Source: JBBRHQ01 sp963840235
Lineage (GTDB): Bacteria; Actinomycetota; Thermoleophilia; Solirubrobacterales; 70-9
Assembly (NCBI GenBank): GCA_963840235.1
Contig: CAWIYC010000009.1
Location: 124,001 to 188,000, forward strand
Direction: 5' to 3'
DNA length: 64,000 nucleotides
The notes beneath the pieces are model-generated. The model searched no databases. It saw only the letters and a program-made list of their open reading frames with translations, and was not told where the DNA came from. A program made the translations under genes and the position numbers. Positions 50,893 to 59,358 of this stretch are shown here, in pieces (the stretch's first letter is position 1; each line of letters opens with the position of its first letter).

Positions 50893-52157
50893 CCAAGCGC
50901 CTCGGCCAGGGCCTCCGAAGCCGCCCCCAGGGTCCGCTGGATCGTCTCCTCGGAATGGGCAAGGCTGACGAACCAGGCTTCGAACTGCGCCGGGGGCGGG
51001 TATACGCCGCGGTCGAGCATCGCCCGGCAGAAGCGGGCGTGGGCCTCGGTATCGCAGGCGGTCGCGGCGGCGAAGTCGCCAACCGGCGCCTCGCTGAAGA
51101 AGAGCGTCACCAGGCCGGGGGCCTCTGCCACCTGAAGCGGCCGGCCGGCTGCGAGGCCGCGAAGGCCCGAGGCGAGTTCCGAGGTCAGCTCGGCCAGGCG
51201 CCGGTAGGCGTGATCGTCGAGCCGGCGCAGAGTGGCGATCCCCGCGGCCACGGCGAGCGGATTACCCGACAGCGTCCCCGCCTGGTAGACGTCCCCGGCC
51301 GGCGCGATCCGCTCCATCAGCCGGCGCGGGCCGCCGAAGGCGGCTGCCGGCAGGCCGCCTCCGATGACCTTTCCGAAGATTGTCAGGTCGGGCTCGACCC
51401 CGTAGAGCCCCTGGGCGCCGCCGCGAGCGACCCGGAAGCCGGTGATGACCTCGTCGAAGACGAGCAGGGTGCCGGAGGCGACGGTCGCCTCGCGCAGGAA
51501 ATCGAGATAGCCGTCTTCGGGTGGGACGACACCCATGTTGGCCGCGACCGGCTCCGCCAGCAGCGCGGCGACGTCGTGCTCGTCGAGAGCCGCCTCGATC
51601 GCCTCGCGGTCGTTCCAGGGGACAACGACGGTCGTCGCGGCCTGCCCCGCGGTGACGCCGGGGCTCGCCGGCACCCCGAGCGTCGCCATGCCCGAGCCGG
51701 CGTCGGCGAGGAGACCGTCGGAGTGGCCGTGGTAGGCGCCGGAGAACTTGATCACGATCTCGCGCCCGGTGGCGGCGCGGGCCAGCCGTACCGCGCTCAT
51801 CGCCGCTTCGGTCCCGGAGCTGGTCATCCGGATCATCTCGACCGATCCGACCCGGGACGCGACCTCCTCGGCCAGCTCGACCTCTGCCCCGGTGGCGGCG
51901 CCGTAGCTCGTGCCTCGTGCGGCGGCCTCGGATACCGCGGCGATTACCCCCGGGTCCGCGTGGCCGAGGATCAAGGGTCCCCAGGAGCAGACCCAGTCGA
52001 TGAAGCGGTTGCCGTCAACGTCGATCAACTCGCAGCCCTCGCCGCGCTCGATGAAGATCGGCTCGCGCCCGATCTGGCGCATCGCCCGCACGGGTGAGTT
52101 GACGCCGCCGGGAAGAACCCGCAGGGCGCGCTCGTATAGCTCGGAGGACTGGCTCAT
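50889..52157 (-). CDS. hemL: Glutamate-1-semialdehyde 2,1-aminomutase
   Basis: A PLP enzyme of 422 residues that makes 5-aminolevulinate in the C5 heme pathway. Conserved blocks are VLPGGVNSPVRAM, FIDWVCSWGPLILGHADP, MTSSGTEAAMSAVRLAR, FSGAYHGHSD, VFDEVITGFRV and the PLP-lysine region DLTIFGKVIGGGLPAAAFGG. ATG 52157 (MSQSSELYERA) gives the normal length; in-frame upstream sequence is not family-like and overlaps the next gene. It is the third gene of hemB-ahbAB-hemL. Confidence 0.95.
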   Translation of the reverse strand: MSQSSELYERALRVLPGGVNSPVRAMRQIGREPIFIERGEGCELIDVDGNRFIDWVCSWGPLILGHADPGVIAAVSEAAARGTSYGAATGAEVELAEEVASRVGSVEMIRMTSSGTEAAMSAVRLARAATGREIVIKFSGAYHGHSDGLLADAGSGMATLGVPASPGVTAGQAATTVVVPWNDREAIEAALDEHDVAALLAEPVAANMGVVPPEDGYLDFLREATVASGTLLVFDEVITGFRVARGGAQGLYGVEPDLTIFGKVIGGGLPAAAFGGPRRLMERIAPAGDVYQAGTLSGNPLAVAAGIATLRRLDDHAYRRLAELTSELASGLRGLAAGRPLQVAEAPGLVTLFFSEAPVGDFAAATACDTEAHARFCRAMLDRGVYPPPAQFEAWFVSLAHSEETIQRTLGAASEALAEALG

Positions 52158-52191
52158 GGCGCCATGCCGGGCCAAGCCCGGTGCCGGCAAG

Positions 52192-53289
52192 TTACTGGTG
52201 CCGGGCTTCCCAAGCCGCGTACTCGTCGGTGAAGTAGCGCAGGCGGATCTTCTTGTACTCGGTCGAGGAGTAGAGGGTGGCCCGGTCCTCGGGGCCGATC
52301 CCGCACTCCTCGGCGATCGAGTCGAGGATCGCATCGCACTCCTCCTTCGAGCGACCGTGGGCCATGGTGAAGACGCTGTAGGGCCAGTCGGGATAGGTCG
52401 GGCGCTGATAGCAATGGGAGATGCCACGGAAGGCCGACATCCGCAGTCCGGTCTCCATGATCTCGCTCTCGGGGACCTGCCAGACGCCCATGCCGTTGGC
52501 CGAGAACCCGGCGCGACGGTGGTAGAGGATCGCGGCCACCCGGCGCAGAAGCCGGCGCTCGACCATCCCGCCGAGGTGGGCGAGGAGGTCACCGGTGCTC
52601 ATCCCGACCTCCTGGGCTGCGAGGTCGTAGGGCCGCTCGACCGGCTGCATCGGCCCCTGCAGGGCGCGGATCACGGCGACGTCGCGCTCGTCATAGGGCT
52701 GTGCCTCCAGCTGACGCGGCGGGGAGACATCGGAGGCGGCGGCCAGGGCGTCGGTTCCCTTCTCCATCTCCAGGTTCATGTTGATCTTGAACAGGGTCAG
52801 GGTCGGGAGCTGGCGCATCGAGGAGGCCCCGGTCTCCTGCATCAGCACCTCGAGCGTCCTCTCCAGGCCGAGCTCCGAGTCGGGGGGAGTGGCAATCGTG
52901 AACCAGAGGTTGAAGTCGTGAGTGCGCAGATAGTTGTGGGAGACGCCCGGGTGGGAGTTGACGATCGCCGCCGGGCGCTGGGGGTTCTCGGAATCCACCT
53001 TCGCCGCCACCAGCATCGATTCGTAGCCGAGGGCGCGGGTGTCGAAGATCGGGGTGATCTCGCGGATGATGCGCTCATCCAGCAGACGCCTGGTTCTCTC
53101 CAGCACCTCGGCCAGCGGCATCCCGGCCTCCGCCGCGATTGCGCCGAAGGGCTCGGGGTCGAGCGGGAAGCTCGACTGCAGCAGATTCATCAGCAGCTTG
53201 TCGGCCTCGTCGAGCGGCACCGCCGAGCCGCCGCTGCGGGAGCGGACCTTCGGCTGCGGGAGCTTGGCGCCCGCGTCTACCCCAGCCAT
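52192..53289 (-). CDS. ahbAB: Fused siroheme decarboxylase-like protein (AhbA-AhbB, Lrp/AsnC fold)
   Basis: A 365-residue protein with two similar Lrp/AsnC-like halves. Half one has LDEADKLLMNLLQSSFPLDPEPF and, in its effector domain, GVSHNYLRTHDFNLWFTIA. Half two has YDERDVAVIRALQGPMQPVERPYDLAAQEVG and GISHCYQRPTYPDWPYSVFTMAHG. The HNYLR and HCYQR motifs match AhbA and AhbB, which remove two acetate carboxyls from siroheme. Here they are one chain. The gene overlaps hemB by 13 bp. Siroheme decarboxylation would feed the alternative heme pathway or heme d1; a heme-sensing regulator is the main alternative. Confidence 0.8.
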   Translation of the reverse strand: MAGVDAGAKLPQPKVRSRSGGSAVPLDEADKLLMNLLQSSFPLDPEPFGAIAAEAGMPLAEVLERTRRLLDERIIREITPIFDTRALGYESMLVAAKVDSENPQRPAAIVNSHPGVSHNYLRTHDFNLWFTIATPPDSELGLERTLEVLMQETGASSMRQLPTLTLFKINMNLEMEKGTDALAAASDVSPPRQLEAQPYDERDVAVIRALQGPMQPVERPYDLAAQEVGMSTGDLLAHLGGMVERRLLRRVAAILYHRRAGFSANGMGVWQVPESEIMETGLRMSAFRGISHCYQRPTYPDWPYSVFTMAHGRSKEECDAILDSIAEECGIGPEDRATLYSSTEYKKIRLRYFTDEYAAWEARHQ

Positions 53290-54248
53290 CCCGCTGCCTC
53301 CTTCGCGTAATAGGTGATGACGACATCGGCGCCGGCACGGCGGATCGAGGTCAGGGTCTCGAGCACGGCGCTGCGTTCGTCCAGCCAGCCGTTCTCGGCC
53401 GCCGCCTTCAGCATCGAGTACTCGCCCGACACCTGATATGCCGCGAGCGGCGCCCCCGTCTCCTGCTTGACCCGGCGGATCACATCGAGGTAGGGAAGGG
53501 CCGGCTTCACCATCAGCATGTCGGCGCCCTCCTCGAGGTCGAGCTTGGCCTCGCGCACCGCCTCGCCGCCGTTGGCTGGATCCATCTGGTAGCCGCGGCG
53601 GTCGCCGAACTCCGGGGCCGACTCGGCTGCGTCGCGGAAGGGACCGTAGAAGGCCGAGGCGTACTTGGCGCTGTAGGCGACGATCGGGACGCCGGGGTGC
53701 CCCTCCTCGTCGAGCTGGTGGCGGATGACGCCGACCCGGCCGTCCATCATGTCGCTGGGGGCGACCGCGTCGGCGCCGGCCTCGGCGTGGGAGATCGCCG
53801 TCTTCGCCAACAGCTCGAGGGTGACGTCGTTGTCGACCTCGCCCTCGCGGACGAAGCCGCAGTGGCCGTGCGAGGTGTACTCGCAGAGGCAGACATCGGT
53901 GAAGACGAGCAGGCCCGGATGCTCCTCCTTCAGCGCCCTGACCGCCAGCTGCACGACACCCTCCTCGTCGTAGGCGCCGGAGCCGGTCTCGTCCTTGTCG
54001 GCGGGAATCCCGAACAGCAGTACGGCGCCGACCCCCGCGTCGGCGATCGCGGATGCCTCCTCCACCAGCTCCGAGATCGAGAGCCGCTCGACCCCGGGCA
54101 TCGAGAGCACCTGCTCGCGGACCCCCTCGCCGGCGACGACGAACAGGGGCTGGATCAGCTGCGCCGCCGAGAGATCGGTCTCGCGGACGAGATCGCGCAG
54201 GCCCGGCTTGGAGCGGAGGCGGCGCAGGCGGGTCGAGGGGAATGGCAT
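53277..54248 (-). CDS. hemB: Porphobilinogen synthase (delta-aminolevulinic acid dehydratase)
   Basis: A 323-residue enzyme that condenses two 5-aminolevulinates. RLRRLRSKPGLRDLVRETDL begins the arm, then QPLFVVAGEGV, metal-site region VCLCEYTSHGHCGFV (Cys-rich zinc form), APSDMMDGRVGVIR, YSAKYASAFYGPFRDAA (first Schiff-base Lys) and MVKPALPYLDVIR (second Lys). ATG 54248 is 7 nt after a TAGAAT box. It is the first gene of the heme/bc operon reaching qcrC, over 6 kb. Confidence 0.96.
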   Translation of the reverse strand: MPFPSTRLRRLRSKPGLRDLVRETDLSAAQLIQPLFVVAGEGVREQVLSMPGVERLSISELVEEASAIADAGVGAVLLFGIPADKDETGSGAYDEEGVVQLAVRALKEEHPGLLVFTDVCLCEYTSHGHCGFVREGEVDNDVTLELLAKTAISHAEAGADAVAPSDMMDGRVGVIRHQLDEEGHPGVPIVAYSAKYASAFYGPFRDAAESAPEFGDRRGYQMDPANGGEAVREAKLDLEEGADMLMVKPALPYLDVIRRVKQETGAPLAAYQVSGEYSMLKAAAENGWLDERSAVLETLTSIRRAGADVVITYYAKEAAGWLG

Positions 54249-54255
54249 GAAAGCG

Positions 54256-54261
54256 ATTCTA
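54256..54261 (-). promoter_or_regulatory. Predicted -10 box (TAGAAT) of the hemB operon
   Basis: TAGAAT on the minus strand lies 7 nt before the hemB ATG, overlapping no other gene. It is a candidate promoter for the whole hemB-to-qcrC unit. Confidence 0.5.
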
Positions 54262-54264
54262 GGG

Positions 54265-55614
54265 TCAGACGCTGGTGAAGCGGCGCAGCGCCAGCCGCGC
54301 CAGCAGCCCGTAGGCGACGATCAGGGCGGCGAGGTGCAGCAGCGGCCTGCCGAGGCTGGGGCCGGCTTCGTCGAGAGCGGCGGTGATGGCACTCAGGGCC
54401 GGCTTGAACGGGAACAGCGCGGTGACAAGGCGGATGACGTCGTAGAGGCCGGCGCCGACCGTGCCCGAGGGGATCAGCGAGAGCAGGGCGACCGGGAGGG
54501 AGACCATGAACGCGAGCAGGGAGGCGGCGCGGACCTCGCGGGCGACCGCGCCCAGGGCAGCCCCGGCGGCGGCGAAGCCGGCGCCTCCGGCTGCGATCGC
54601 GATCAGCCAGAGTCCGAAGCGACCCCAGTCGAGGTTGACGAACAGCTGCAGCCCGGCCAGCATCAGCACTGTCACCAGCAGGCCAACAGCGACCCCGAGC
54701 CCGACCTTCTCGACCAGCAACCCGGCCCGGGAAACGAGGCCGCGGGTGAGGCGGGCGAAGACGTTTTCCTCCCGCTCCAGCGCCAGCGACCCGGAGACCA
54801 GCAGGACGGTGACGAACATCAGGGTGAAGGTTGCCGCTACGGCGATGGCGAAGATGTCGAGCGGGGGGGTCTCACCGCTGATCACGGTCTTCTGCACCTC
54901 GATCGGCTGGGCGACCGACTTCAGCAGCGGCCCGGCGAGGTCGAGGTTGTCGCGGGCCAGCGCCGCGAACCGGGTGACCTGGTCGAGCGATCCGCGCGCC
55001 CTCGGCGGCACTACGGGGCGCAGCGTTTGCAGGACCTTCGCGCTCGACTTCAACCCGAGGATGTCGAATGACTGTCCGAAGAAGTCGAAGTGGCCGCCGT
55101 TGAGGATCAGGTCGAGGTAGTCGCTGCCGGTGCGGGCGACCTGGCGGGCGATCACCAGGTTGGCCTGGGCCAGCAGCGAGGAGATCCGGTCGTCGACCAG
55201 GCGCGCCTTGACCGGGTCCTCCTGGTTGACGATCACCTCGACCCTCGGCTGTCCCGCGTTGAGCGAGGAGAGAGAGCTGACCTGCTCGGCCAGGTCAGCG
55301 GGCAGGATCAGGGCTCCGAGCACGTCTCCGGACTCGACCTTGTCAATCGCCTCCTTGCGCGAGGAGACCCGGACGCACTCGATCCGGCTGCAGAGCCTGT
55401 TGCGGGCGCCGACGACGCTGAAGTCGCTGCCGCCGATCTGGACCGCCGTGCCCTTCGGCACCTGGTTGAGGAAGGCGACCCGGGGCTTCTCCGGGCCCCG
55501 CGAGATGGCGAAACCGACGAGGACGGCGATCAGCACCGGGTAGGCGACCAGCAGGAACGCCTGAAGCGGCGAGCGCCTCAGTATCTGCAAGTCCTTGAGC
55601 AGGAGCCAGCGCAC
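54265..55614 (-). CDS. ABC-2 type transporter permease
   Basis: A 449-residue exporter permease. The first helix (LQAFLLVAYPVLIAVLVGFAIS) is followed by a large external domain of ~220 residues (VAFLNQVPKGTAVQIGG, ALILPADLAEQVSSL), then five helices. This plan is that of the ABC-2 family with an extracytoplasmic loop (YhgE/Pip- or DrrB-like). GTG 55614 is one base after the ATPase stop, so the two are coupled. The cargo is unknown; drug, lipid or polymer export are the usual options. Confidence 0.82.
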   Translation of the reverse strand: MRWLLLKDLQILRRSPLQAFLLVAYPVLIAVLVGFAISRGPEKPRVAFLNQVPKGTAVQIGGSDFSVVGARNRLCSRIECVRVSSRKEAIDKVESGDVLGALILPADLAEQVSSLSSLNAGQPRVEVIVNQEDPVKARLVDDRISSLLAQANLVIARQVARTGSDYLDLILNGGHFDFFGQSFDILGLKSSAKVLQTLRPVVPPRARGSLDQVTRFAALARDNLDLAGPLLKSVAQPIEVQKTVISGETPPLDIFAIAVAATFTLMFVTVLLVSGSLALEREENVFARLTRGLVSRAGLLVEKVGLGVAVGLLVTVLMLAGLQLFVNLDWGRFGLWLIAIAAGGAGFAAAGAALGAVAREVRAASLLAFMVSLPVALLSLIPSGTVGAGLYDVIRLVTALFPFKPALSAITAALDEAGPSLGRPLLHLAALIVAYGLLARLALRRFTSV

Positions 55615-55615
55615 C

Positions 55616-56362
55616 TCAGTGCCCCCTGTGCTGGAGGTAGGTGACGAAGGCGGTCTCGAAGTCCCGGTTGGCGGCCTCGGGGGCCTCCTCGGAGACGGCG
55701 GCCCGGAGGTCCGCCGCGGGGCCATCGAAGAGGGCCTCGCCGTCGGCGAGGACGAGCATCCGCTGGCCGTAGCGCTCGGCCTCCTGGATGTTGTGGGTGG
55801 AGAAGATCACCGTGGTGCCGCCCCCGGCGAGGGCGGAGACGAATTCCCACAGGCGCGCCCGCTGGCGCGGGTCCAGCCCGACGCTGGGCTCGTCGAGAAG
55901 GAGGACGACGGGCCGGGCGAGCAGGCCGATGGCAATGTTGACCCGCTGCTGGTTGCCGCCGGAGAGGCGGGCGATCAGCTCTCCCCTTCTCTCCTCCAGG
56001 CCGGTCAGCTCGAGCATCTCGCGCACGGTCGCGTCGGGGTCCGCATGGCCCTCGAGGCGGGCGAAGAGACGCAGGTTCTCCTCCACCGTCAGCCGGCGGT
56101 AGAGGGCCGCGTGCTGGGGGACCCATCCGACCTCGCCCCGGGGCAGGCGGACCTCGCCCTCGTCGCAGCGGATGATCCCGGCGAGGATCGAGAGCAGCGT
56201 CGTCTTGCCGGCGCCGTTGGGCCCGATCACCGCCAAGAGCTCGCCCGGCTTGGCCTCGAAGTCAATCCCACGCAGGGCCGCCCGCTGGCCGTAGCGCTTG
56301 ACGAGACCGTGGGCTTCGAGCGCCGACCCGGAGGCCCCCGCCTGCTTCGTCTCCTCACTCAT
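55616..56362 (-). CDS. ABC transporter ATP-binding protein
   Basis: A 248-residue ATPase that drives the downstream permease. Walker A is IGPNGAGKTTLL, the Q-loop is GWVPQHAALY, the signature is LSGGNQQRVNIA and Walker B is VVLLLDEPSVGLDP, with the H-loop in FSTHNIQEAE. EALFDGPAADLRA near the end is typical of CcmA/DrrA-type exporters. ATG 56362 has a TAGCGT box 10 nt upstream. It is transcribed divergently from the YmdB-like gene. Confidence 0.93.
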   Translation of the reverse strand: MSEETKQAGASGSALEAHGLVKRYGQRAALRGIDFEAKPGELLAVIGPNGAGKTTLLSILAGIIRCDEGEVRLPRGEVGWVPQHAALYRRLTVEENLRLFARLEGHADPDATVREMLELTGLEERRGELIARLSGGNQQRVNIAIGLLARPVVLLLDEPSVGLDPRQRARLWEFVSALAGGGTTVIFSTHNIQEAERYGQRMLVLADGEALFDGPAADLRAAVSEEAPEAANRDFETAFVTYLQHRGH

Positions 56363-56372
56363 CGCGCGCGGA

Positions 56373-56378
56373 ACGCTA
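56373..56378 (-). promoter_or_regulatory. Predicted -10 box (TAGCGT) of the ABC exporter operon
   Basis: TAGCGT on the minus strand is 10 nt before the ATG at 56362. Confidence 0.35.
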
Positions 56379-56419
56379 GCGACGTCGGCCCGGCGAGTGT
56401 CCGATGCGGATCAAACGTC

Positions 56420-56425
56420 TAGCCT
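56420..56425 (+). promoter_or_regulatory. Predicted -10 box (TAGCCT) that decides the ymdB start
   Basis: TAGCCT lies 8 nt before GTG 56434 but inside a longer reading frame that could start at ATG 56404. If used, transcripts begin after 56404 and only the GTG start is possible. Confidence 0.45.
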
Positions 56426-56433
56426 CCCGCCCC

Positions 56434-57207
56434 GTGCGCATCCTCTTCATCGGCGACGTCGTCGGGAGCCCGGGGCGCCGGGGACTGTCGGCAACGATGC
56501 CGGAGCTGCGCGAAGCCCACCGCCCCGACCTGGTCATCGTCAACGGCGAGAACTCGGCCGGCGGCATCGGCATCACCGAGAAGACGGCCGCGGAGATCTT
56601 CGCCGCGGGCGCCGACGTGATCACCACCGGCAACCACGTCTACCGCCACCGCGACGTCTATCCGTATCTCGACCGCGAGGAGCGAATCGTCCGCCCCGCC
56701 AACTACCCGCACGCGAACCCCGGGCGGGGTCACACGGTCGTCGAGAGCGCTGCCGCCAGAGTCGGCGTCCTCAATCTCAGCGGCGCCGCCGGGCTGCGGG
56801 TCGCGCGCTCCCCGTTCCACGAGGCGGACGCCGTGCTCGAGAGGCTCGACGCCGATGTCATCGTCGTCGACTTCCACGCGGAGATGACAAGCGAGAAGGT
56901 GGCGATGGGGTGGCACCTCGACGGCCGCGTCGCCGCCGTCCTCGGCACCCACACCCACGTCCCCACCGCCGACGCCCGCATCCTTCCCGGCGGGACCGCC
57001 CACGTCAGCGACGTCGGCATGACCGGGTCGAGGGCGGGGGTGATCGGGGTCAAACGAGATCAGGCGCTGGAGTCGATGATCACGCAGATGCCGGTTCGCT
57101 TCGAGACGGCCGAGGAGGACGTCTGGGTGATGGGGGTCCTGGTCGTGGCTCGGCCAGACGGCCTGGCGGAGTCGATCGAGCAGATCCTGGTTCCGGCTGT
57201 GGCCTGA
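56434..57207 (+). CDS. ymdB: YmdB-like metallophosphoesterase (TIGR00282 family)
   Basis: A 257-residue binuclear-metal enzyme of the calcineurin superfamily; Bacillus YmdB hydrolyses 2',3'-cyclic nucleotides. ILFIGDVVGSPGR opens the metal site, then VNGENSAGGIGI, TTGNHVYRHRD, DFHAEMTSEK and GTHTHVPTADARIL, with the closing DVGMTG. ATG 56404 would add ten residues not typical of the family; GTG 56434 gives the usual start RILFIGDV and fits the promoter. Its 3' end overlaps the convergent membrane gene by 128 bp. Confidence 0.9.
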   Translation: MRILFIGDVVGSPGRRGLSATMPELREAHRPDLVIVNGENSAGGIGITEKTAAEIFAAGADVITTGNHVYRHRDVYPYLDREERIVRPANYPHANPGRGHTVVESAAARVGVLNLSGAAGLRVARSPFHEADAVLERLDADVIVVDFHAEMTSEKVAMGWHLDGRVAAVLGTHTHVPTADARILPGGTAHVSDVGMTGSRAGVIGVKRDQALESMITQMPVRFETAEEDVWVMGVLVVARPDGLAESIEQILVPAVA

Positions 57208-58951
57208 GGCCGGCAAGCGCGACCAGGACCAGCGGCAGGAACCAGACGATGTAGAGGTAGAACCAGTGCTCGGCGGTCAACTCCACCGCGAGCAGCAGCG
57301 CCCCCCCGAGCGCCGCCAGCTGCACCAGTGACTTGCGCCGGGGGCGAAAAGCAAGAAGCAGCGCCAGCAGTCCCGTGGCGACGATGACCGCGGTCCGCAG
57401 CGGCTCCAGCGAGGGAGCCTGGCCCCAGACGCTGAAGGGGCTCTCGCGGCCGGCCTGGTAGCCGAGGGTGCGGTCGTAGAAGGTCGCCAGGCCCGGGTCG
57501 AGGAGGGTCTGAAGCAGCACCAGCAGCGATACCCCGACGAAGGAAAGGACGAATACACCAGGGCCGCGGGTCCTGTCACGGAATTGGGCCCACCACCCCT
57601 CGGCTTTCGCCGAGTGGCGGTCCCCCCATTCCGTGCCACCCGCGGCAGTGGCGTCCACGGCCGCCGCTTCGGTCGCATCAACACTGCGATTGGAGGCGTC
57701 GGGGTCCCGGGCGTCGTAGGTGGCGAGCATGGGGGCGAGGACGATTGGGGCGAACTTGGTCAGGGTTGCCAGGGCCAGCATCGCGCCCCTGGCGGCGGGG
57801 CGGGCTGCGACCAGGAGGGTCGCGACCAGGAGGAGGGCGACGAGGGAGTCGTTCGAGTTGGACTCGAGCACGTAGGCGGTGTAGGGGAAGGCAGCCCAGG
57901 CGAAGCCGAGGGTGGCTGCCAGCATCGCCCCGGGCGGGCCCCGGCGCATGCGGTGGCCGAGCAGGATCAGGAGGGCGAAGGCGCCGAGGTCGAAGAAGAC
58001 CGCGGCGGCGTGGCCGGCGGGGAGGTCGTCCCAGCTGCCGCCCCAGGGGAAGGCCTGCTCGAAGGGGACGTAGGCGTAGTAGTTGACGGGGCCGTAGGTG
58101 TCGCCCTCGGAGACGTCTTCGGGGAAGTTGTCGTAGAGCTGCTTTCCGTCGGCGACGCGGTCGGCGCCGACGACCCCGGCGTAGCCGACGTCGATCACCC
58201 CCGAGTCGGCGAGGTTGAGGCCGACCCGGAAGCCGACCAGGAAGAGGGCCGCGATCAGAAGCCACCTCGCGGGCCAGACCGGGCGCAGCCCATCGCCGCG
58301 ACCCCGCCAGCCGATCCAGAGCATGCGCGCCAGCAGGTAGAGCATCGGCGGGTAGGCCAGCGGCACCGAGACGCCGATCTGCGCCCGGTTGAAGAAGAAG
58401 TGCGAGACGGCGAAGCCGAGCAGCACGAGCAGGTCGAGGTTGGCGAAGCGCCACGGCCGGCGCCAATCGGCGAGGCCGATCAGGAACAGCAGGCAGAGGG
58501 GGATGAAGACGTAGGGGGCGTTGAGCTTGTGCCCGAAAGCGCCCGAATAGCCGCGCGCCATCTTCCAGGCAACCTGGTGGCCGGTCCACGACTCCTTCAC
58601 GAGCCCGGTCGTGGGGTCGACGAGGACCAGCGCGACCTCGTCGTCGTGGGCGAAGTAGCCGATCTCCCAGTTGCCCTCGACGAGGCTGGCGCTGGAGGTC
58701 ATGCCCGGGTTCTCGCGACGTTCGGCAACCACCTTGGGGTCGCGGTCGGCGATCCTGGTGGCCTGCCCGGAGCTGACCTCCGGCGCCCCGGAGGAGGGCG
58801 GCGAATCGGTCACCGTCTGCCCGGCCGCCGATGCCGTCGCGGGCAGCCAGAGCGCGACCGGCACGACCAGCGCGACCAGCCGGCAGCGGGGCAGCCTGCT
58901 CTTCCCCTTCTCCTGCCTCCCCCTCTCGCGCCTGCCTAGGAGAACGTCCAC
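57080..58951 (-). CDS. Polytopic membrane protein with GT-C/DUF2029-like architecture
   Basis: A 623-residue protein. After a signal-like N-terminus (LVALVVPVALWLPATASAAG) is a ~100-residue outside domain with a PepSY-like stretch (GYFAHDDEVALVLVDPTTGLVKESW). At least ten membrane helices follow, with charged loops such as DGKQLYDNFPEDVSEGDTYGPVNYY and ESNSNDSLVALLL. This resembles lipid-linked-sugar mannosyltransferases, but no catalytic motif is certain. GTG 58951 overlaps gtrA by 16 bp. The last ~40 codons are low-complexity and run antisense to ymdB, so the true end may be earlier. Confidence 0.6.
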   Translation of the reverse strand: MDVLLGRRERGRQEKGKSRLPRCRLVALVVPVALWLPATASAAGQTVTDSPPSSGAPEVSSGQATRIADRDPKVVAERRENPGMTSSASLVEGNWEIGYFAHDDEVALVLVDPTTGLVKESWTGHQVAWKMARGYSGAFGHKLNAPYVFIPLCLLFLIGLADWRRPWRFANLDLLVLLGFAVSHFFFNRAQIGVSVPLAYPPMLYLLARMLWIGWRGRGDGLRPVWPARWLLIAALFLVGFRVGLNLADSGVIDVGYAGVVGADRVADGKQLYDNFPEDVSEGDTYGPVNYYAYVPFEQAFPWGGSWDDLPAGHAAAVFFDLGAFALLILLGHRMRRGPPGAMLAATLGFAWAAFPYTAYVLESNSNDSLVALLLVATLLVAARPAARGAMLALATLTKFAPIVLAPMLATYDARDPDASNRSVDATEAAAVDATAAGGTEWGDRHSAKAEGWWAQFRDRTRGPGVFVLSFVGVSLLVLLQTLLDPGLATFYDRTLGYQAGRESPFSVWGQAPSLEPLRTAVIVATGLLALLLAFRPRRKSLVQLAALGGALLLAVELTAEHWFYLYIVWFLPLVLVALAGLRPQPEPGSARSTPPGRLAEPRPGPPSPRRPPRPSRSEPASA

Positions 58952-59358
58952 AGCTTGTTCCCCACGAAATTGAACGGCATCGCGGTCGCCACCGCGATCG
59001 CCTGCGAGGGGAGCACGCCCAAACCGGCGCCGATGAGCGCCTCGAGCACGACCAGGTTCACCCCGAGGGCGCCAACGCTGACGGTGAAGAACCGGATCGC
59101 CTGGAAGCCGGCGTGGCCGCTGGAGGCGCGAAAGGTCCAGTGCCGGTTCCAGTAGAAGTTGCTGGAGACGGCGACGATGAAGGCGCCGATCGCAGCCAGT
59201 ACGTGGTGCAGGGAGAGGAACTGGAGCAGCAGCGCGAAGACACCTAGGTTGACCACGTAGCCGGAGACGCCAACCAGGCCGAACTTGAGAAGCTGCATCC
59301 AGTTGGCGGAGTGGCGCGCGCCCGCTCCGATCCGCCTCGCTGTCGCCACCGGGCTCAC
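58936..59358 (-). CDS. GtrA-like membrane protein
   Basis: A 140-residue four-helix membrane protein: QLLKFGLVGVSGYVVNLGVFALLL, then NFYWNRHWTFR and the closing FNFVGNKLWTF, all GtrA signatures. GtrA proteins help flip or present undecaprenyl-linked sugars for glycosylation of surface polymers. It overlaps the phosphodiesterase gene by 4 bp (ATGA) and the next membrane protein by 16 bp, forming a three-gene operon likely for cell-envelope sugar chemistry. Confidence 0.85.
   Translation of the reverse strand: MSPVATARRIGAGARHSANWMQLLKFGLVGVSGYVVNLGVFALLLQFLSLHHVLAAIGAFIVAVSSNFYWNRHWTFRASSGHAGFQAIRFFTVSVGALGVNLVVLEALIGAGLGVLPSQAIAVATAMPFNFVGNKLWTFS

Noticed and set aside
52158..52592. Upstream extension of hemL
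   Set aside because: The extra residues are Ser/Pro/Arg-rich, unlike the family, and lie antiphase to the ahbAB gene; ATG 52157 gives the normal N-terminus.
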